Origin: an uncultured Flavobacteriaceae bacterium
GTDB taxonomy: Bacteria; Bacteroidota; Bacteroidia; Flavobacteriales; Flavobacteriaceae
Assembly: GCA_947494205.1 (NCBI GenBank)
Contig: CANLUH010000009.1
Span: forward strand, 86,981-150,980
Reading direction: 5' to 3'
DNA: 64,000 bases
Shown here: positions 1 through 8,777 of the stretch, in pieces
How positions within the stretch are numbered: the first letter of the stretch is position 1
Layout: each line of letters begins with the position of its first letter
Notes under the pieces: model-generated
What the model was told of the DNA's origin: nothing
The model's database searches: none
The model's input: only the letters and a program-made list of their open reading frames with translations
Position numbers and translations under genes: made by a program

Positions 1-1056
1 GTTTTCTTTCAATAATGGCAATAGTTCAGCTAATGTTGTTTTTGAGTTTCCAAGAACTGCTACTTCAGTCTTTACATTTTTATCTACTTCTGCTGGGTCT
101 ATTTCAAAATGAACAATTTTCGCTTGCTTTGCATAACGACTTAAATCTCCTGTTACACGATCATCGAAACGCATCCCAATTGCAATTAACACATCGCATT
201 CGTTGGTTAATACATTTGGCGCGTAATTTCCATGCATACCTACCATACCAACATTTAAATCGTGTGTTGTTGGTAATGCGGATGCTCCTAAAATGGTCCA
301 TGCAGAGGGTAGTCCTGCTTTTTCTATTACCGCTTTAAACTCGGCTTCTGCTTCTCCTAAAACCACACCTTGTCCCCAAACTACTAATGGTTTTTTAGCA
401 TTATTTATTAATGCTGCCGCCGCTTGCAATGTTTCGGTATTTGTTTTGGGTGTTGGTGTATAACTTCTTATACCTTTACATTTTTTGTATTCAAAATCGA
501 ATGTTTCGAACTGTGCATCTTTAGTAATATCTATTAACACCGGTCCTGGCCTTCCACTTTTAGCTATATAAAAGGCTTTTGCAATTGCTTCTGGAATTTC
601 TGATGCTTTGGTAACTTGTGTATTCCACTTTGTTACTGGTGTAGAAATCCCCACAATATCGGTTTCTTGAAAGGCATCTGTTCCTAATAAATGTGAACCG
701 ACTTGTCCTGTAATACAAACCATTGGTGTAGAATCTATTTGCGCATCTGCTATTCCTGTAATTAGGTTTGTTGCTCCTGGTCCCGATGTTGCCATGGCGA
801 CTCCCACTTTACCCGAAATTCTTGCATAGCCTTGCGCCGAATGTGTAGCGCCTTGTTCATGGCGTGTTAATACATGCTGAATTTGATCTTGAAACTTGTA
901 TAATTCGTCGTAAACTGGCATAATTGCCCCACCTGGATAACCATAAAGCACATCTACACCTTCTGCTATAAGGGAACGCACTACGGCTTCACTTCCTGAA
1001 ATGTGTATTGTTTTTTTAGTGTCTTGCTCTTGAGGTTTTACTGCTTGTGTTTCCAT
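1..1056 (-). CDS. ilvB: acetolactate synthase large subunit (partial, C-terminus off the left edge)
   Basis: ThDP-dependent enzyme that condenses two pyruvates, or pyruvate and 2-oxobutyrate, in the first common step of valine/leucine/isoleucine synthesis. The reading frame starts at the ATG at 1056-1054 and stays open to the left edge (352 codons, so about 60% of the usual ~570 residues). Near the N-terminus it reads GYPGGAIMPVYDEL, then HEQGATHSAQGYARISGK, which holds the catalytic Glu, then GVAMATSGPGATN. These are diagnostic of the PYR domain of AHAS. It is the third gene of the ilvE-ilvD-ilvB operon. The small subunit ilvN and ilvC would be expected next, beyond the window. It lies 129 nt after ilvD, and that gap holds a REP-like hairpin. 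Confidence 0.95.
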   Translation of the reverse strand, partial: METQAVKPQEQDTKKTIHISGSEAVVRSLIAEGVDVLYGYPGGAIMPVYDELYKFQDQIQHVLTRHEQGATHSAQGYARISGKVGVAMATSGPGATNLITGIADAQIDSTPMVCITGQVGSHLLGTDAFQETDIVGISTPVTKWNTQVTKASEIPEAIAKAFYIAKSGRPGPVLIDITKDAQFETFDFEYKKCKGIRSYTPTPKTNTETLQAAAALINNAKKPLVVWGQGVVLGEAEAEFKAVIEKAGLPSAWTILGASALPTTHDLNVGMVGMHGNYAPNVLTNECDVLIAIGMRFDDRVTGDLSRYAKQAKIVHFEIDPAEVDKNVKTEVAVLGNSKTTLAELLPLLKEN

Positions 1057-1149
1057 AGTTTTAATGGATTATAGAGATTAGAATATAGAGGTTAGACTTC
1101 TTACTCATGCTCTTGTTTTATTTCTTTTTATTTTTCTTACTTCGCCTGT

Positions 1150-1181
1150 TGTAGATTCCCGTCTTAGCGGGAATGACAGTT
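1150..1181. repeat. REP-like intergenic hairpin
   Basis: A short inverted repeat ATTCCCG (1155-1161) / CGGGAAT (1168-1174) followed by GACA lies between ilvD and ilvB. The phrase (ATTCCCG...CGGGAATGACA) is a common dispersed intergenic palindrome in many bacteria. The copy here is single, so its repeat status rests on recognition rather than on other copies in the window. Confidence 0.4.
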
Positions 1182-1185
1182 ACTT

Positions 1186-2862
1186 TTAGAACTCATCTGT
1201 TACGCATCCTTTACTTGCTGACGATACTGTTTTTGCATATTTATAGAGTACGCCGCGTTTAAATTTTAGTTCTGGCATCTCCCAGAGTTGCCTTCGTTTT
1301 TGTAATTCTTCTTCCGGTACTTCTAATGAGATACTGTTTGTTTCTGCATCTATGCTTATTATATCTCCATCTTTTACAAACGCTATTGTTCCACCCTCTT
1401 GTGCTTCTGGCGTAATATGTCCTACTACAAAACCATGGGTTCCTCCAGAGAATCTCCCGTCTGTTATTAAAGCCACATCTTTTCCTAAACCTGCTCCCAT
1501 TATTGCCGCTGTTGGCTTTAACATTTCTGGCATTCCTGGTCCGCCTTTTGGGCCTTCGTAACGTATTACTACGACGTCTCCTTTTTTTACTTTTCCATCC
1601 CTTATACCATCGTTTGCAGCATATTCTCCTTCGAAAACTTTTGCTTTTCCACGAAAGTGTAATCCTTCTTTTCCTGTTATTTTTGCTACACTCCCTTCTT
1701 CGGCTAAATTGCCATACAACATTCTTAAATGTCCCGAAATTTTTATAGGTTCTTCTATAGATTTAATAACGTCTTGTCCTTGGGTTAAATCGCCTACTTC
1801 TAAAAGGTTTTCTGCTATTGTTTTTCCTGTTACGGTTAAGCAATCTCCATGTAATAGTCCTTTTTTTAACAGGTATTTTAATACTGCTGGAATGCCTCCT
1901 ACTCTATGCACGTCTTCCATTAAATATTTTCCACTGGGTTTTAAATCTGCTAGAAATGGCGTGTTATCACTTATATCTTGAAAATCTTTTAATGTAAAGT
2001 CAATATCTGCGGCTCTTGCTATTGCTAAAAAGTGTAATACTGCGTTTGTAGAGCCTCCTAAAATAGTAACTAAGCGTACGGCGTTTTCTAAAGATTTTCT
2101 CGTAATAATATCACTTGGTTTGATATCTTTTTCTAATAGTACACGTATGGCTTCTCCTGCTTTTATTGATTCTTCTTTTTTGGCTTCGCTTAAGGCTGGA
2201 TTGGAGGAATTAAATGGTAATGCCATTCCTAAGGCTTCTATTGCAGATGCCATGGTATTTGCTGTATACATTCCGCCGCAGGCTCCTGCTCCCGGACACG
2301 CTTTTTCTACGATACTTTGGTATTCATTTTCCGTCATTGTTCCAGAAACCTTACTTCCCCATGCTTCGAATGCAGATACGACATCTAGTTTTTTTCCGTT
2401 ATGGCATCCTGAATCTATGGTACCGCCATAGACTAAAATACTAGGACGGTTTAATCGAATCATTGCCATTAAGGCTCCAGGCATATTTTTATCGCATCCT
2501 ACTACGGTTATTAAGCCGTCGTAACTCATGGCTTGTACTACAGTTTCCATAGAATCTGCAATAATATCTCTAGATGGTAATGAGTAGCGCATACCTGGTG
2601 TTCCCATAGAAATACCATCGCTAACACCAATGGTATTAAATATTAAACCTACTACGTCTTCGTTTTTTGTGCCCTGTTTAGTTAGTTTAGCTAAATCGTT
2701 TAAATGCATGTTACACGGATTTCCTTCGTAACCTGTACTTGCTATCCCGACTATGGGTTTATAAAAGTCTTCTTTGGTTAATCCTATGGCATGCAACATG
2801 GCTTGTGCTGCTGGCTGTGTTGGGTCTTGCGTTACGGTTTTGCTGTATTTATTGAGTTCCAT
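1186..2862 (-). CDS. ilvD: dihydroxy-acid dehydratase
   Basis: Iron-sulfur enzyme that dehydrates 2,3-dihydroxy-isovalerate and 2,3-dihydroxy-3-methylvalerate to the branched 2-oxo acids. It has 558 residues, the full family length. The conserved cysteine motifs are visible: NPCNMHL near residue 50, [14 protein letters not shown] near 120, and [15 protein letters not shown] near 195. The C-terminal signature [18 protein letters not shown] is present. The start ATG shares one base with the ilvE stop codon, so the two genes are translationally coupled. It belongs to the attenuated ilv operon that begins at about 4175. Confidence 0.97.
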   Translation of the reverse strand: MELNKYSKTVTQDPTQPAAQAMLHAIGLTKEDFYKPIVGIASTGYEGNPCNMHLNDLAKLTKQGTKNEDVVGLIFNTIGVSDGISMGTPGMRYSLPSRDIIADSMETVVQAMSYDGLITVVGCDKNMPGALMAMIRLNRPSILVYGGTIDSGCHNGKKLDVVSAFEAWGSKVSGTMTENEYQSIVEKACPGAGACGGMYTANTMASAIEALGMALPFNSSNPALSEAKKEESIKAGEAIRVLLEKDIKPSDIITRKSLENAVRLVTILGGSTNAVLHFLAIARAADIDFTLKDFQDISDNTPFLADLKPSGKYLMEDVHRVGGIPAVLKYLLKKGLLHGDCLTVTGKTIAENLLEVGDLTQGQDVIKSIEEPIKISGHLRMLYGNLAEEGSVAKITGKEGLHFRGKAKVFEGEYAANDGIRDGKVKKGDVVVIRYEGPKGGPGMPEMLKPTAAIMGAGLGKDVALITDGRFSGGTHGFVVGHITPEAQEGGTIAFVKDGDIISIDAETNSISLEVPEEELQKRRQLWEMPELKFKRGVLYKYAKTVSSASKGCVTDEF

Positions 2863-3752
2863 TAACTTACGGTTTCTAAAGTATTAGCGGTTTGTGTTAC
2901 TAGTTTTTGATAGTATAATGCGAACACATAACCTATAGTGTCTTCCCAAGGCTTTTTAAAATCGTGCCCATCTAACGATGCTATTGGCGCTATTTCTGCA
3001 GCTGTTCCTGTAAAGAATGCGCCATCTGCTCCGTATACATCTTCTGGTGTAAATTGTTTTTCTACTAGCGTGTAGTTTAATGCTTTTGCCATTTCGAAAA
3101 CGGTTTGTCTAGTTATTCCAGAGAGAATATTTCCTAACGGACAGGTGTATAACACTCCATTTTTCTCATAGAAGAAATTGGCTCCCGGTCCTTCTGCTAC
3201 AAATCCGTTGTTATCTAATAATAAAGCTTCATCGAAGCCTTTTTGCTTGGCTTCTCTTGTTGCGAGTATAGAGTTTGTGTAATGTCCTACTACTTTTGCT
3301 TGTATATGTGTTGACTTTGGGTTGGGTCGCTGGTAGCTAGAGGTCATTACTCTTATTTTTGTATCGCCTAAGTACTTCCCCCAAGACCATGCGCATAGTA
3401 ATAGATGTGAATCTTCCGCCGGCATTAAACTCATATGTTCGCCTTGGTATAGCAATGGACGTATGTACGCGTCTTCTAAATTATTTTTTTCCAAAAGCTC
3501 GTAGGTTAAAGCGGTTAATTGTTCTACTGTATAGCTACATGGTATATGCATTGCTTTTGCTGAATACAGGAAACGTTCGTAATGTTCTTTGACTTTAAAT
3601 ACTTGTGCGCCGTTTTCTGTTTTATATGCTCTTATACCTTCAAATACGCCATTTCCATAATGAAGGGTTTGCGCATATAGTCCTGTTGTTGCTTTTTCTG
3701 CTGGTATCCACTTACCATCTAGATATACTGTTGTGTCTTGATTATAATACAT
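2862..3752 (-). CDS. ilvE: branched-chain amino acid aminotransferase
   Basis: PLP fold-type IV transaminase that interconverts branched-chain 2-oxo acids and Val/Leu/Ile with glutamate. It has 296 residues, normal for the family. The pattern [11 protein letters not shown] near residue 35, the lysine region [20 protein letters not shown] with the PLP lysine, and [12 protein letters not shown] are family hallmarks. It is the first structural gene of the operon and lies 163 nt downstream of the second leader terminator. This explains why transcript readthrough of both attenuators would be needed for expression. Confidence 0.96.
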   Translation of the reverse strand: MYYNQDTTVYLDGKWIPAEKATTGLYAQTLHYGNGVFEGIRAYKTENGAQVFKVKEHYERFLYSAKAMHIPCSYTVEQLTALTYELLEKNNLEDAYIRPLLYQGEHMSLMPAEDSHLLLCAWSWGKYLGDTKIRVMTSSYQRPNPKSTHIQAKVVGHYTNSILATREAKQKGFDEALLLDNNGFVAEGPGANFFYEKNGVLYTCPLGNILSGITRQTVFEMAKALNYTLVEKQFTPEDVYGADGAFFTGTAAEIAPIASLDGHDFKKPWEDTIGYVFALYYQKLVTQTANTLETVS

Positions 3753-3915
3753 TACGTTTTGGTTTCATTTTCAAAATTAATAGATGCTTTATTTTATTGC
3801 TGTGTAATATTCTTTGTTTTGGTTTAATTCAATTTGCTTTAAATATTTTTAACTTGTTGATAAACAATTGTTTGTGATTTTTATTTTACAATACCCACAC
3901 TTTAATTTATGTCAT

Positions 3916-3952
3916 AAAAAAAGCCTGTATCTAGAGAGATACAGGCTTTTCA
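3916..3952 (-). terminator. attenuator terminator 2 of the ilv leader
   Basis: A perfect 10-bp stem GCCTGTATCT (3923-3932) / AGATACAGGC (3937-3946) with loop AGAG. On the minus strand it is followed by a run of seven T. It lies 29 nt after leader peptide 2 and before ilvE, so it would stop transcription ahead of the structural genes unless relieved. Confidence 0.85.
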
Positions 3953-3980
3953 TTTATATAAAATAGACATCTGTATCAAC

Positions 3981-4037
3981 TCAGGTCGAGTTAATAATGA
4001 CAATAATTATAATAATGACAGTGTTTGCTGTGCGCAT
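3981..4037 (-). CDS. ilv leader peptide 2 (18 aa, Ile/Val-rich)
   Basis: ATG at 4037-4035, stop TGA at 3983-3981. The peptide reads MRTANTVIIIIIVIINST, in which 9 of 18 residues are Ile or Val in one block. It is followed directly by a strong intrinsic terminator and then by ilvE-ilvD-ilvB. A run of codons for the pathway end products just before a terminator is the classic arrangement for ribosome-mediated attenuation. I infer the mechanism: stalling at Ile/Val codons when charged tRNA is short favours an antiterminator. I did not work out the alternative fold. Confidence 0.8.
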   Translation of the reverse strand: MRTANTVIIIIIVIINST

Positions 4038-4050
4038 AATATTCTATATA

Positions 4051-4082
4051 AAAAAAGCCTTCCGTTTCGGGAAGGCTTTTTA
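4051..4082 (-). terminator. attenuator terminator 1 of the ilv leader
   Basis: Stem GCCTTCC (4057-4063) / GGAAGGC (4070-4076), extended by A5/T5. On the minus strand the stem is followed by seven T. It separates leader peptide 1 from leader peptide 2. Confidence 0.85.
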
Positions 4083-4112
4083 AAATTTATTTAAGTTTTA
4101 TATACCATTCCT

Positions 4113-4175
4113 TTAGCCTTGTGAAATAATCACAATGACAATAATTGAAATGATATTTACTATTTGTTTCTTCAT
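4113..4175 (-). CDS. ilv leader peptide 1 (20 aa, Ile/Val-rich)
   Basis: ATG at 4175-4173, stop TAA at 4115-4113. The peptide reads MKKQIVNIISIIVIVIISQG, with 11 of 20 residues Ile or Val. It is followed by terminator 1, then by a second independent leader peptide and terminator. Upstream on the minus strand CATATTTG resembles the TAnnTTTG -7 box with one mismatch, but I see no clear -33 element. The rest of 3753-4258 holds no other gene. Confidence 0.8.
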   Translation of the reverse strand: MKKQIVNIISIIVIVIISQG

Positions 4176-4258
4176 TTGTTAGTTCAAATATGATAATTAA
4201 TTTTTAATTATTCGATATTTATTTAAAAAAAGTTTTTTCATTATTATGCTAATCGCCT

Positions 4259-4915
4259 TTAAATTTGCTGTTCTTTTTTCATCTCTAAAGGTTTTACAAG
4301 TTGCTCTTCTTCTAAAACAGAAATTATTAATTTCACATAGTCTCCAACTGGTCCATCTATAGATTCTGGCTCTACAATATCTACATACCCTTTCCAAATA
4401 AGCTCTCTATCTTTGGTTGGACAAATACAATACATTGCTGTTTCTGCATGGTATACTGTATATTCTTCGTAGTAATCGGGGTTATAATAAATGTCTTGAT
4501 ATTTTAAATAATCTTCTTTGAAGCGCCTATGTGTATTATCGAAACCTTGATAATCTTCTTTGTATTTTATTTTATCTTCAATACCTATTATTTTGGTAAA
4601 TAAAACGGTATCGAAACCTTCTGAAATGAGTTGGTTTTCTATTGTTTTTAACTCGTCCTTAGTCATTCTTTCAGTTCTTAGAGATGCATCAAAATAGTCC
4701 AAACTTTTTGCTGCTTCTATACCTCTAATAGTATATTGTTCTGTTAATTGTTGTTCAAATTTTTGACGTGCTTCTATATTAGAAGTCATGCCTACAACCA
4801 AAACTTTTTCTGGGCTGTAAACATCTATTTCTGGGCTTTTCCATGAATCTACCAATGTTACGGTATTACAACTTGTTAATACAACTAATCCCATTATTAT
4901 TAATAAATATCTCAT
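4259..4915 (-). CDS. putative lipoprotein, unknown function
   Basis: 218 residues. The N-terminus is a lipoprotein signal: a hydrophobic stretch followed by LTSC with Cys16 as the lipidation site. I do not recognise the family. The mature part begins VTLVDSWKSPE and is otherwise a mixed alpha/beta sequence with many acidic and tyrosine residues around 120-160. It is the last gene of the Usp - interrupted ORF - lipoprotein unit driven from the palindromic site at 6282. It therefore probably belongs to the same stress regulon and sits in the envelope. Confidence 0.7.
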   Translation of the reverse strand: MRYLLIIMGLVVLTSCNTVTLVDSWKSPEIDVYSPEKVLVVGMTSNIEARQKFEQQLTEQYTIRGIEAAKSLDYFDASLRTERMTKDELKTIENQLISEGFDTVLFTKIIGIEDKIKYKEDYQGFDNTHRRFKEDYLKYQDIYYNPDYYEEYTVYHAETAMYCICPTKDRELIWKGYVDIVEPESIDGPVGDYVKLIISVLEEEQLVKPLEMKKEQQI

Positions 4916-4920
4916 CTCTT

Positions 4921-5373
4921 TTATTCTTTTTTATCTAGTAATCGTTCTTCTTTATCTTTTTTTATGGCACTTTTTATAACTTGAAACAACTGTTCTTTTA
5001 TTGCTGTATAGTCTTTATAATACTCACTCATTGTTTCCACAAGCTGCTTATGTTCACTTTTATATACAGACTCTTCTTTAGGTTGATCAACTCCATCTAC
5101 CATTATTTCCAGCCCTCTTTCATGGTCTCTTATTATTTCTATTAGCTCATTATTTTGTTTTTGAGACCTATTAAGCACATCTATAATTTCTACTGTATCG
5201 GAGAATTCTTTTGAGTTTAAGAGTTGTAGTGTGTATGTTTTTACTAAGTCTTGAAAAAACAAATGTTCGTCTGCTATAAATTGTAATTCAGATAGCTATT
5301 TTTTGGAAGATTCGTGCATTTCTTCTGCACTTATCCACTCTATGTATTTTGGATTAATTTGTATCGTTTTCAT
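4921..5373 (-). pseudogene. small acidic helical protein interrupted by an in-frame TAG
   Basis: The frame starts at the ATG at 5373-5371 and reads MKTIQINPKYIEWISAEEMH..., then hits TAG at 5298-5296 (codon 26). It then continues open in the same frame for 124 codons to a normal stop at 4921. The pre-stop part (25 aa) begins where a gene would be expected, 20 nt after the Usp stop, and the sequence on either side reads as one protein. A TGG to TAG change (Trp, giving KKWLSEL) would explain the interruption. The alternatives are re-initiation downstream (TTG at 5262, 113 aa) or a sequencing error. The protein is Lys/Glu-rich and probably helical; I recognise no family. Confidence 0.55.
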
Positions 5374-5393
5374 AATCTTATTGTCTTTTAATA

Positions 5394-6224
5394 TTACTCA
5401 GGAATAACTAAAAATGGTACTGTAGGATGAAATCCTATTGTTTTTATTACTGGTTCTTTAGTTATCTTCTCTATAATACTATGTTTGTAATTTACCATTG
5501 CCAATACATCTATTTCTAAGTCTTCAATAAATTCAGCTATTTCTTTTGCTTTTTTTGTGTATTCCGCCATCCAATGAAAACTGTGTTCGTATCCGTTTAA
5601 ATATTCGCTTAGTTTTGTTCTATTGTAATGTTGAATTTCTTTTAATTTCCCTTCTTCATTTATATGAAGAATTCTAATTTTAGCCTTGTATAAATCTGCT
5701 AAATCTTTAATGGCTTGTAATTCTTTTTCCTCATAAAAGCGATTATAATCTGTTGGAAAAGCGATTTGTTCTACAGGTACAAAATCGTGTTCGTCTGGAA
5801 CTATTAATATTGGGCATTTCTTTACTTTATTTAACATTCTTACACTATTGCTTCCTAAAAACAGTTCTTTTGTTCCTGAAACACCTTTGGTTCCCATAAC
5901 TATTAAATCTATATCATGTCTATCTATTGCTGTGTCTATAGCTCCGTATAAGTCTTCTGAACTTAATACTGTTTTATAGGTATGATTAGGATTTATATTA
6001 GATTTCTCCATTTGCATTTTTAACTCTAATAATTCCTTCTTAGCGTTATCATGCATTGTTTTAATGAGTTTATTAGAAAGGCTAGACATTGAAGACACTT
6101 TCATTGGTGCCGAATTTAACACGTAAAATGTACACGTTTCATTAGCGTATAACTTAAGTGCATAAACAATAGCGCTCCAGGCGTTGTCAGAAAAATCTGT
6201 TGGTAAGAGTATATTTTTTTGCAT
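5394..6224 (-). CDS. universal stress protein, tandem UspA domains (Usp1)
   Basis: 276 residues with two UspA folds. The N-terminal domain starts NILLPTDFSDNAWSAI and carries the ATP-binding signature G-x2-G-x9-G-S at Gly111, Gly114, Gly124-Ser125. The second domain (about 150-276) is degenerate and lacks this motif. Cytoplasmic Usp proteins of this type bind ATP and support survival under starvation, hypoxia or redox stress; the exact role here is unknown. It is the first gene of its unit. A perfect palindrome at 6282-6293 and a TAGTTTTA box lie upstream. Confidence 0.9.
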   Translation of the reverse strand: MQKNILLPTDFSDNAWSAIVYALKLYANETCTFYVLNSAPMKVSSMSSLSNKLIKTMHDNAKKELLELKMQMEKSNINPNHTYKTVLSSEDLYGAIDTAIDRHDIDLIVMGTKGVSGTKELFLGSNSVRMLNKVKKCPILIVPDEHDFVPVEQIAFPTDYNRFYEEKELQAIKDLADLYKAKIRILHINEEGKLKEIQHYNRTKLSEYLNGYEHSFHWMAEYTKKAKEIAEFIEDLEIDVLAMVNYKHSIIEKITKEPVIKTIGFHPTVPFLVIPE

Positions 6225-6250
6225 CGTATTTATTTTGTTGATTATTAGCT

Positions 6251-6293
6251 TAAAACTAATGATACAACTGCTTATTAACTATGATAATTATCA
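6251..6293 (-). promoter_or_regulatory. Crp/Fnr-type operator plus promoter of the Usp1 unit
   Basis: Palindrome TGATAATTATCA (6282-6293), then 23 nt, then TAGTTTTA (6258-6251), which resembles the Bacteroidota -7 box TAnnTTTG. The centre-to-box distance equals that of the other sites in this island. This would put the operator near -41, the class II activator position. Confidence 0.7.
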
Positions 6294-6385
6294 GCTTCAC
6301 TAAAACTAACTAAACTACTAACTAACAAACTGTAAAGCATTTTAAAACAGATGTCTTTTTTTCACTCTATTTTAATTATTTCTCA

Positions 6386-6428
6386 TGATTTAAGTCATGT
6401 TATCATTTAGGATGTAACGGTACCTTTA
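6386..6428 (+). promoter_or_regulatory. Crp/Fnr-type operator plus promoter of the CBS gene
   Basis: TGATTTAAGTCA (6386-6397, one mismatch from the TGATnnnnATCA pattern), 23 nt, then TACCTTTA (6421-6428). The geometry is the same as at the other sites. Predicted transcription would begin near 6433 and leave a ~110-nt leader before the CBS gene. That leader holds a 22-codon ORF (6464-6532), described under findings. Confidence 0.55.
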
Positions 6429-6542
6429 GTATAGAATTTAAACCAATATATTATGAAACGAGCATGCTAAACGCTGCATCATCAAAAGGAATGATTAATA
6501 GCGAACAGCATGTGACCATTAAAAATCAATAAATAAAAACAC

Positions 6543-6962
6543 ATGAAAAAAAGAACACCTATTTCAGCAATAATGACTAAAGATGTCATTACCTTAAATC
6601 ATACAGATAATCTGGAAACTGCCGAAGCATTATTTAAAAAGAATAAGATTAGACATATCCCAGTAGTTAGTGGCGAAAAAATTATTGGCATGTTAAGTTA
6701 TACCGATTTATTAAGAATAAGCTTTGCCGATGCTATTGATGATGATGAGCAAAATGTAGATACTGTAGTTTACAATATATTTACTATAGAACAGGTTATG
6801 GCTAAAAACTTAGTTAGTGTTAACATAAAGACTACAGTAAAAGAAGTTGCCGAAATATTAGCAAAGAAAGAATTTCATGCTTTACCAGTTGTTGAGAACG
6901 ATAAATTGGTTGGTATTGTTACTACTACTGATCTAATTAATTATTTAATTAACTTGTACTAA
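6543..6962 (+). CDS. CBS-domain pair protein
   Basis: 139 residues made almost only of two CBS domains (about 8-60 and 79-138). Typical segments are PISAIMTKDVITLNHTDNLETAEALF and VMAKNLVSVNIKTTVKEVAEIL, each ending in a GIVTTTDL-like strand. Stand-alone CBS pairs usually bind adenine nucleotides, and some (such as hypoxic response protein 1 of mycobacteria) are induced by hypoxia. It is the only plus-strand gene in the first half of the island and has its own operator-like site upstream. A shared terminator separates it from convergent Usp2. Confidence 0.9.
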   Translation: MKKRTPISAIMTKDVITLNHTDNLETAEALFKKNKIRHIPVVSGEKIIGMLSYTDLLRISFADAIDDDEQNVDTVVYNIFTIEQVMAKNLVSVNIKTTVKEVAEILAKKEFHALPVVENDKLVGIVTTTDLINYLINLY

Positions 6963-6980
6963 ATAATTTTTATCTCGTAA

Positions 6981-7022
6981 AAAGACTATCTAAAAAGTAT
7001 AATTTTTAGATAGTCTTTTTTT
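6981..7022. terminator. bidirectional terminator between CBS gene and Usp2
   Basis: A 16-bp perfect stem, AAAGACTATCTAAAAA (6981-6996) with its complement (7003-7018), flanked by T runs on both strands. It serves the convergent genes on either side. Confidence 0.9.
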
Positions 7023-7863
7023 ATTTAGTTGGTATTACCAAAAACGGAATATTTAAATGCAATCCTAATTGGTTTATTTTATTCTTAAAGAATAAATTTT
7101 CGAAAAAGGAGTGCTTGTTATTTATCATTACCAATAAATTAATTCGTGCTCGCGACTGGAATTCTGTTATCGCTTTTGGTATATTTTTATCTTCTACACT
7201 ATGATATAAATAGGCTGTATCTTTAAAATACATTTCTAAATCTGTTTTACACTTTTCTTGCCTTTCTGTTAAACCTTTGTCTTGAAATACATGCAATATA
7301 TTTACTCTAGACTTAAATTGTTTTGCGATTGCTACTATAGGCTCTATTTGTTCTGTTTTAAAATTAATGTTATAGTCTGACGGGAATAATATTTCGTGTG
7401 GCACTTCAAAAGAAAACATATCTGGAACAGCTAAAACAGGGCATTTTGCACTTTTAAATACATGTGTTGTATTAGAACCAAATAGAACCTCTTTAGCTCC
7501 TGTTGCTCCTTTAGTTCCCATGACTATAAAATCCATTACATGCTCTTTATGCAATTCATTTATTTCACTTATCAATGTATTAAAAGCGCTTATTTCTACA
7601 AAGCTATGTTTTGGATTTTTATATTCATTTTCTATACGTGCTTTAATAGCTTTTAGCCCATTTACAGAATTTTCTCTTATTATATTTTCTAGATTATATT
7701 CTGATGTACTTAATACAATTTCCTCTAAATTATATATTACTGGCGTGTACGTATTTAACAAATAGAATGTACACGTTTCGTTTTTAAACAACTGCAATGC
7801 AAAACCTATTGCGCTCCAAGAATTTTCTGAAAAATCTGTTGGTAGTAGTATTTTTTTCATCAT
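7021..7863 (-). CDS. universal stress protein, tandem UspA domains (Usp2)
   Basis: 280 residues. The first domain begins KILLPTDFSENSWSAIGFAL and has the ATP motif Gly116-x2-Gly119-x9-Gly129-Ser130. The second domain is degenerate. It is last in the hibernation factor - Usp3 - Usp2 unit, 21 nt after Usp3, with the terminator at its 3' end. A Met-Met start leaves the first residue uncertain by one codon. The N-terminal motif is shared with Usp1 and Usp4, so the copies look like old duplications rather than recent ones. Confidence 0.9.
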   Translation of the reverse strand: MMKKILLPTDFSENSWSAIGFALQLFKNETCTFYLLNTYTPVIYNLEEIVLSTSEYNLENIIRENSVNGLKAIKARIENEYKNPKHSFVEISAFNTLISEINELHKEHVMDFIVMGTKGATGAKEVLFGSNTTHVFKSAKCPVLAVPDMFSFEVPHEILFPSDYNINFKTEQIEPIVAIAKQFKSRVNILHVFQDKGLTERQEKCKTDLEMYFKDTAYLYHSVEDKNIPKAITEFQSRARINLLVMINNKHSFFENLFFKNKINQLGLHLNIPFLVIPTK

Positions 7864-7884
7864 TCAATTTTTAATAATTAATTA

Positions 7885-8730
7885 TTATCGTCTAACATTT
7901 TGCATTACTAAAAATGGCATATTAATGTTGAGAGATAATTTGTCTACTGTGGATTGAAATAAAACATCTTCAAGAAAAGAATGCCTTGTATTTACCATAA
8001 CTAATAGATTTGCTCCCCTCTCTTTTGTGTAAGCAAATATGGCTTCTGCTATATTCTTATTTGCAATTGTTTTAAAATTTAGAGTGTTTTTACACAATTC
8101 TTCTTCCAGAAACAATCTATTATCTTCTTGACGGTGTGATAGTTTTTCTATTGAGGACACATACAACAAATCTATAGTAGACCTATAAGGTGCAACCATT
8201 TCGCAAAGTAACTTTAATTCTCTTCGTTTATACGGAATCATATAATTTGTAGGAAATACAACTTGTTTAGGAGACGTGTACTTATATCCTGAAGGAATTG
8301 ACAAAACAGGACAACTCACATATTTTAAAACCTGTAGCGTATAACTTCCAAAGGTTAGTTTTTTATCGTTAGTTTCTCCTTTGGTCCCCATAACTACAAC
8401 ATCTATATTTTTACCTTCTACTATTAAATCAATCTCGTCTACTAGTGTATTGTATGCTGAAATAATATCGTAATGATGTCTAGGGTTAGGAAACTCTTTT
8501 TTTACATTTTTTAAAAGAATGTCTAAATCTTCTTGAGATTGTTTAGACTTTTCATCAATTATCTTTTCAAAGTCCTTATCATTCAACAACTCAATATCTT
8601 GATAGACCTCATCTTGGTAAGTGTGTAAAAAATAGACATTCGCTTTTTCGTATTTAAAAAGTTCTAGCGCATATTTTACAGCATTCATTGCATTATTAGA
8701 AAAGTCTGTGGGTATTAAAACCTGTCTCAT
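7885..8730 (-). CDS. universal stress protein, tandem UspA domains (Usp3)
   Basis: 281 residues. The N-terminus reads VLIPTDFSNNAMNAVKYAL, with the ATP motif GTKGETNDKKLTFGS (Gly-x2-Gly-x9-Gly-Ser) near 120-134. It is the most divergent of the four copies, in that the loop between the glycines lacks the usual TGxKE. It lies 47 nt after the hibernation factor gene with no terminator between, so it probably shares the promoter at 9106-9148. Confidence 0.9.
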   Translation of the reverse strand: MRQVLIPTDFSNNAMNAVKYALELFKYEKANVYFLHTYQDEVYQDIELLNDKDFEKIIDEKSKQSQEDLDILLKNVKKEFPNPRHHYDIISAYNTLVDEIDLIVEGKNIDVVVMGTKGETNDKKLTFGSYTLQVLKYVSCPVLSIPSGYKYTSPKQVVFPTNYMIPYKRRELKLLCEMVAPYRSTIDLLYVSSIEKLSHRQEDNRLFLEEELCKNTLNFKTIANKNIAEAIFAYTKERGANLLVMVNTRHSFLEDVLFQSTVDKLSLNINMPFLVMQNVRR

Positions 8731-8777
8731 CTTATTCTTATATTTAGATTAATATGATTTAAAAATTTAGCACATTA

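Noticed and set aside
15..338. Plus-strand reading frame of 107 codons at the left edge
   Set aside because: It lies in antisense to the ilvB coding frame, which has clear AHAS motifs; the plus-strand product is Leu/Gln-rich shadow.
4190..4200. TGATAATTAATT as another member of the operator set
   Set aside because: The right half-site is not ATCA, and no box lies 23 nt away; it is left out of the regulon.
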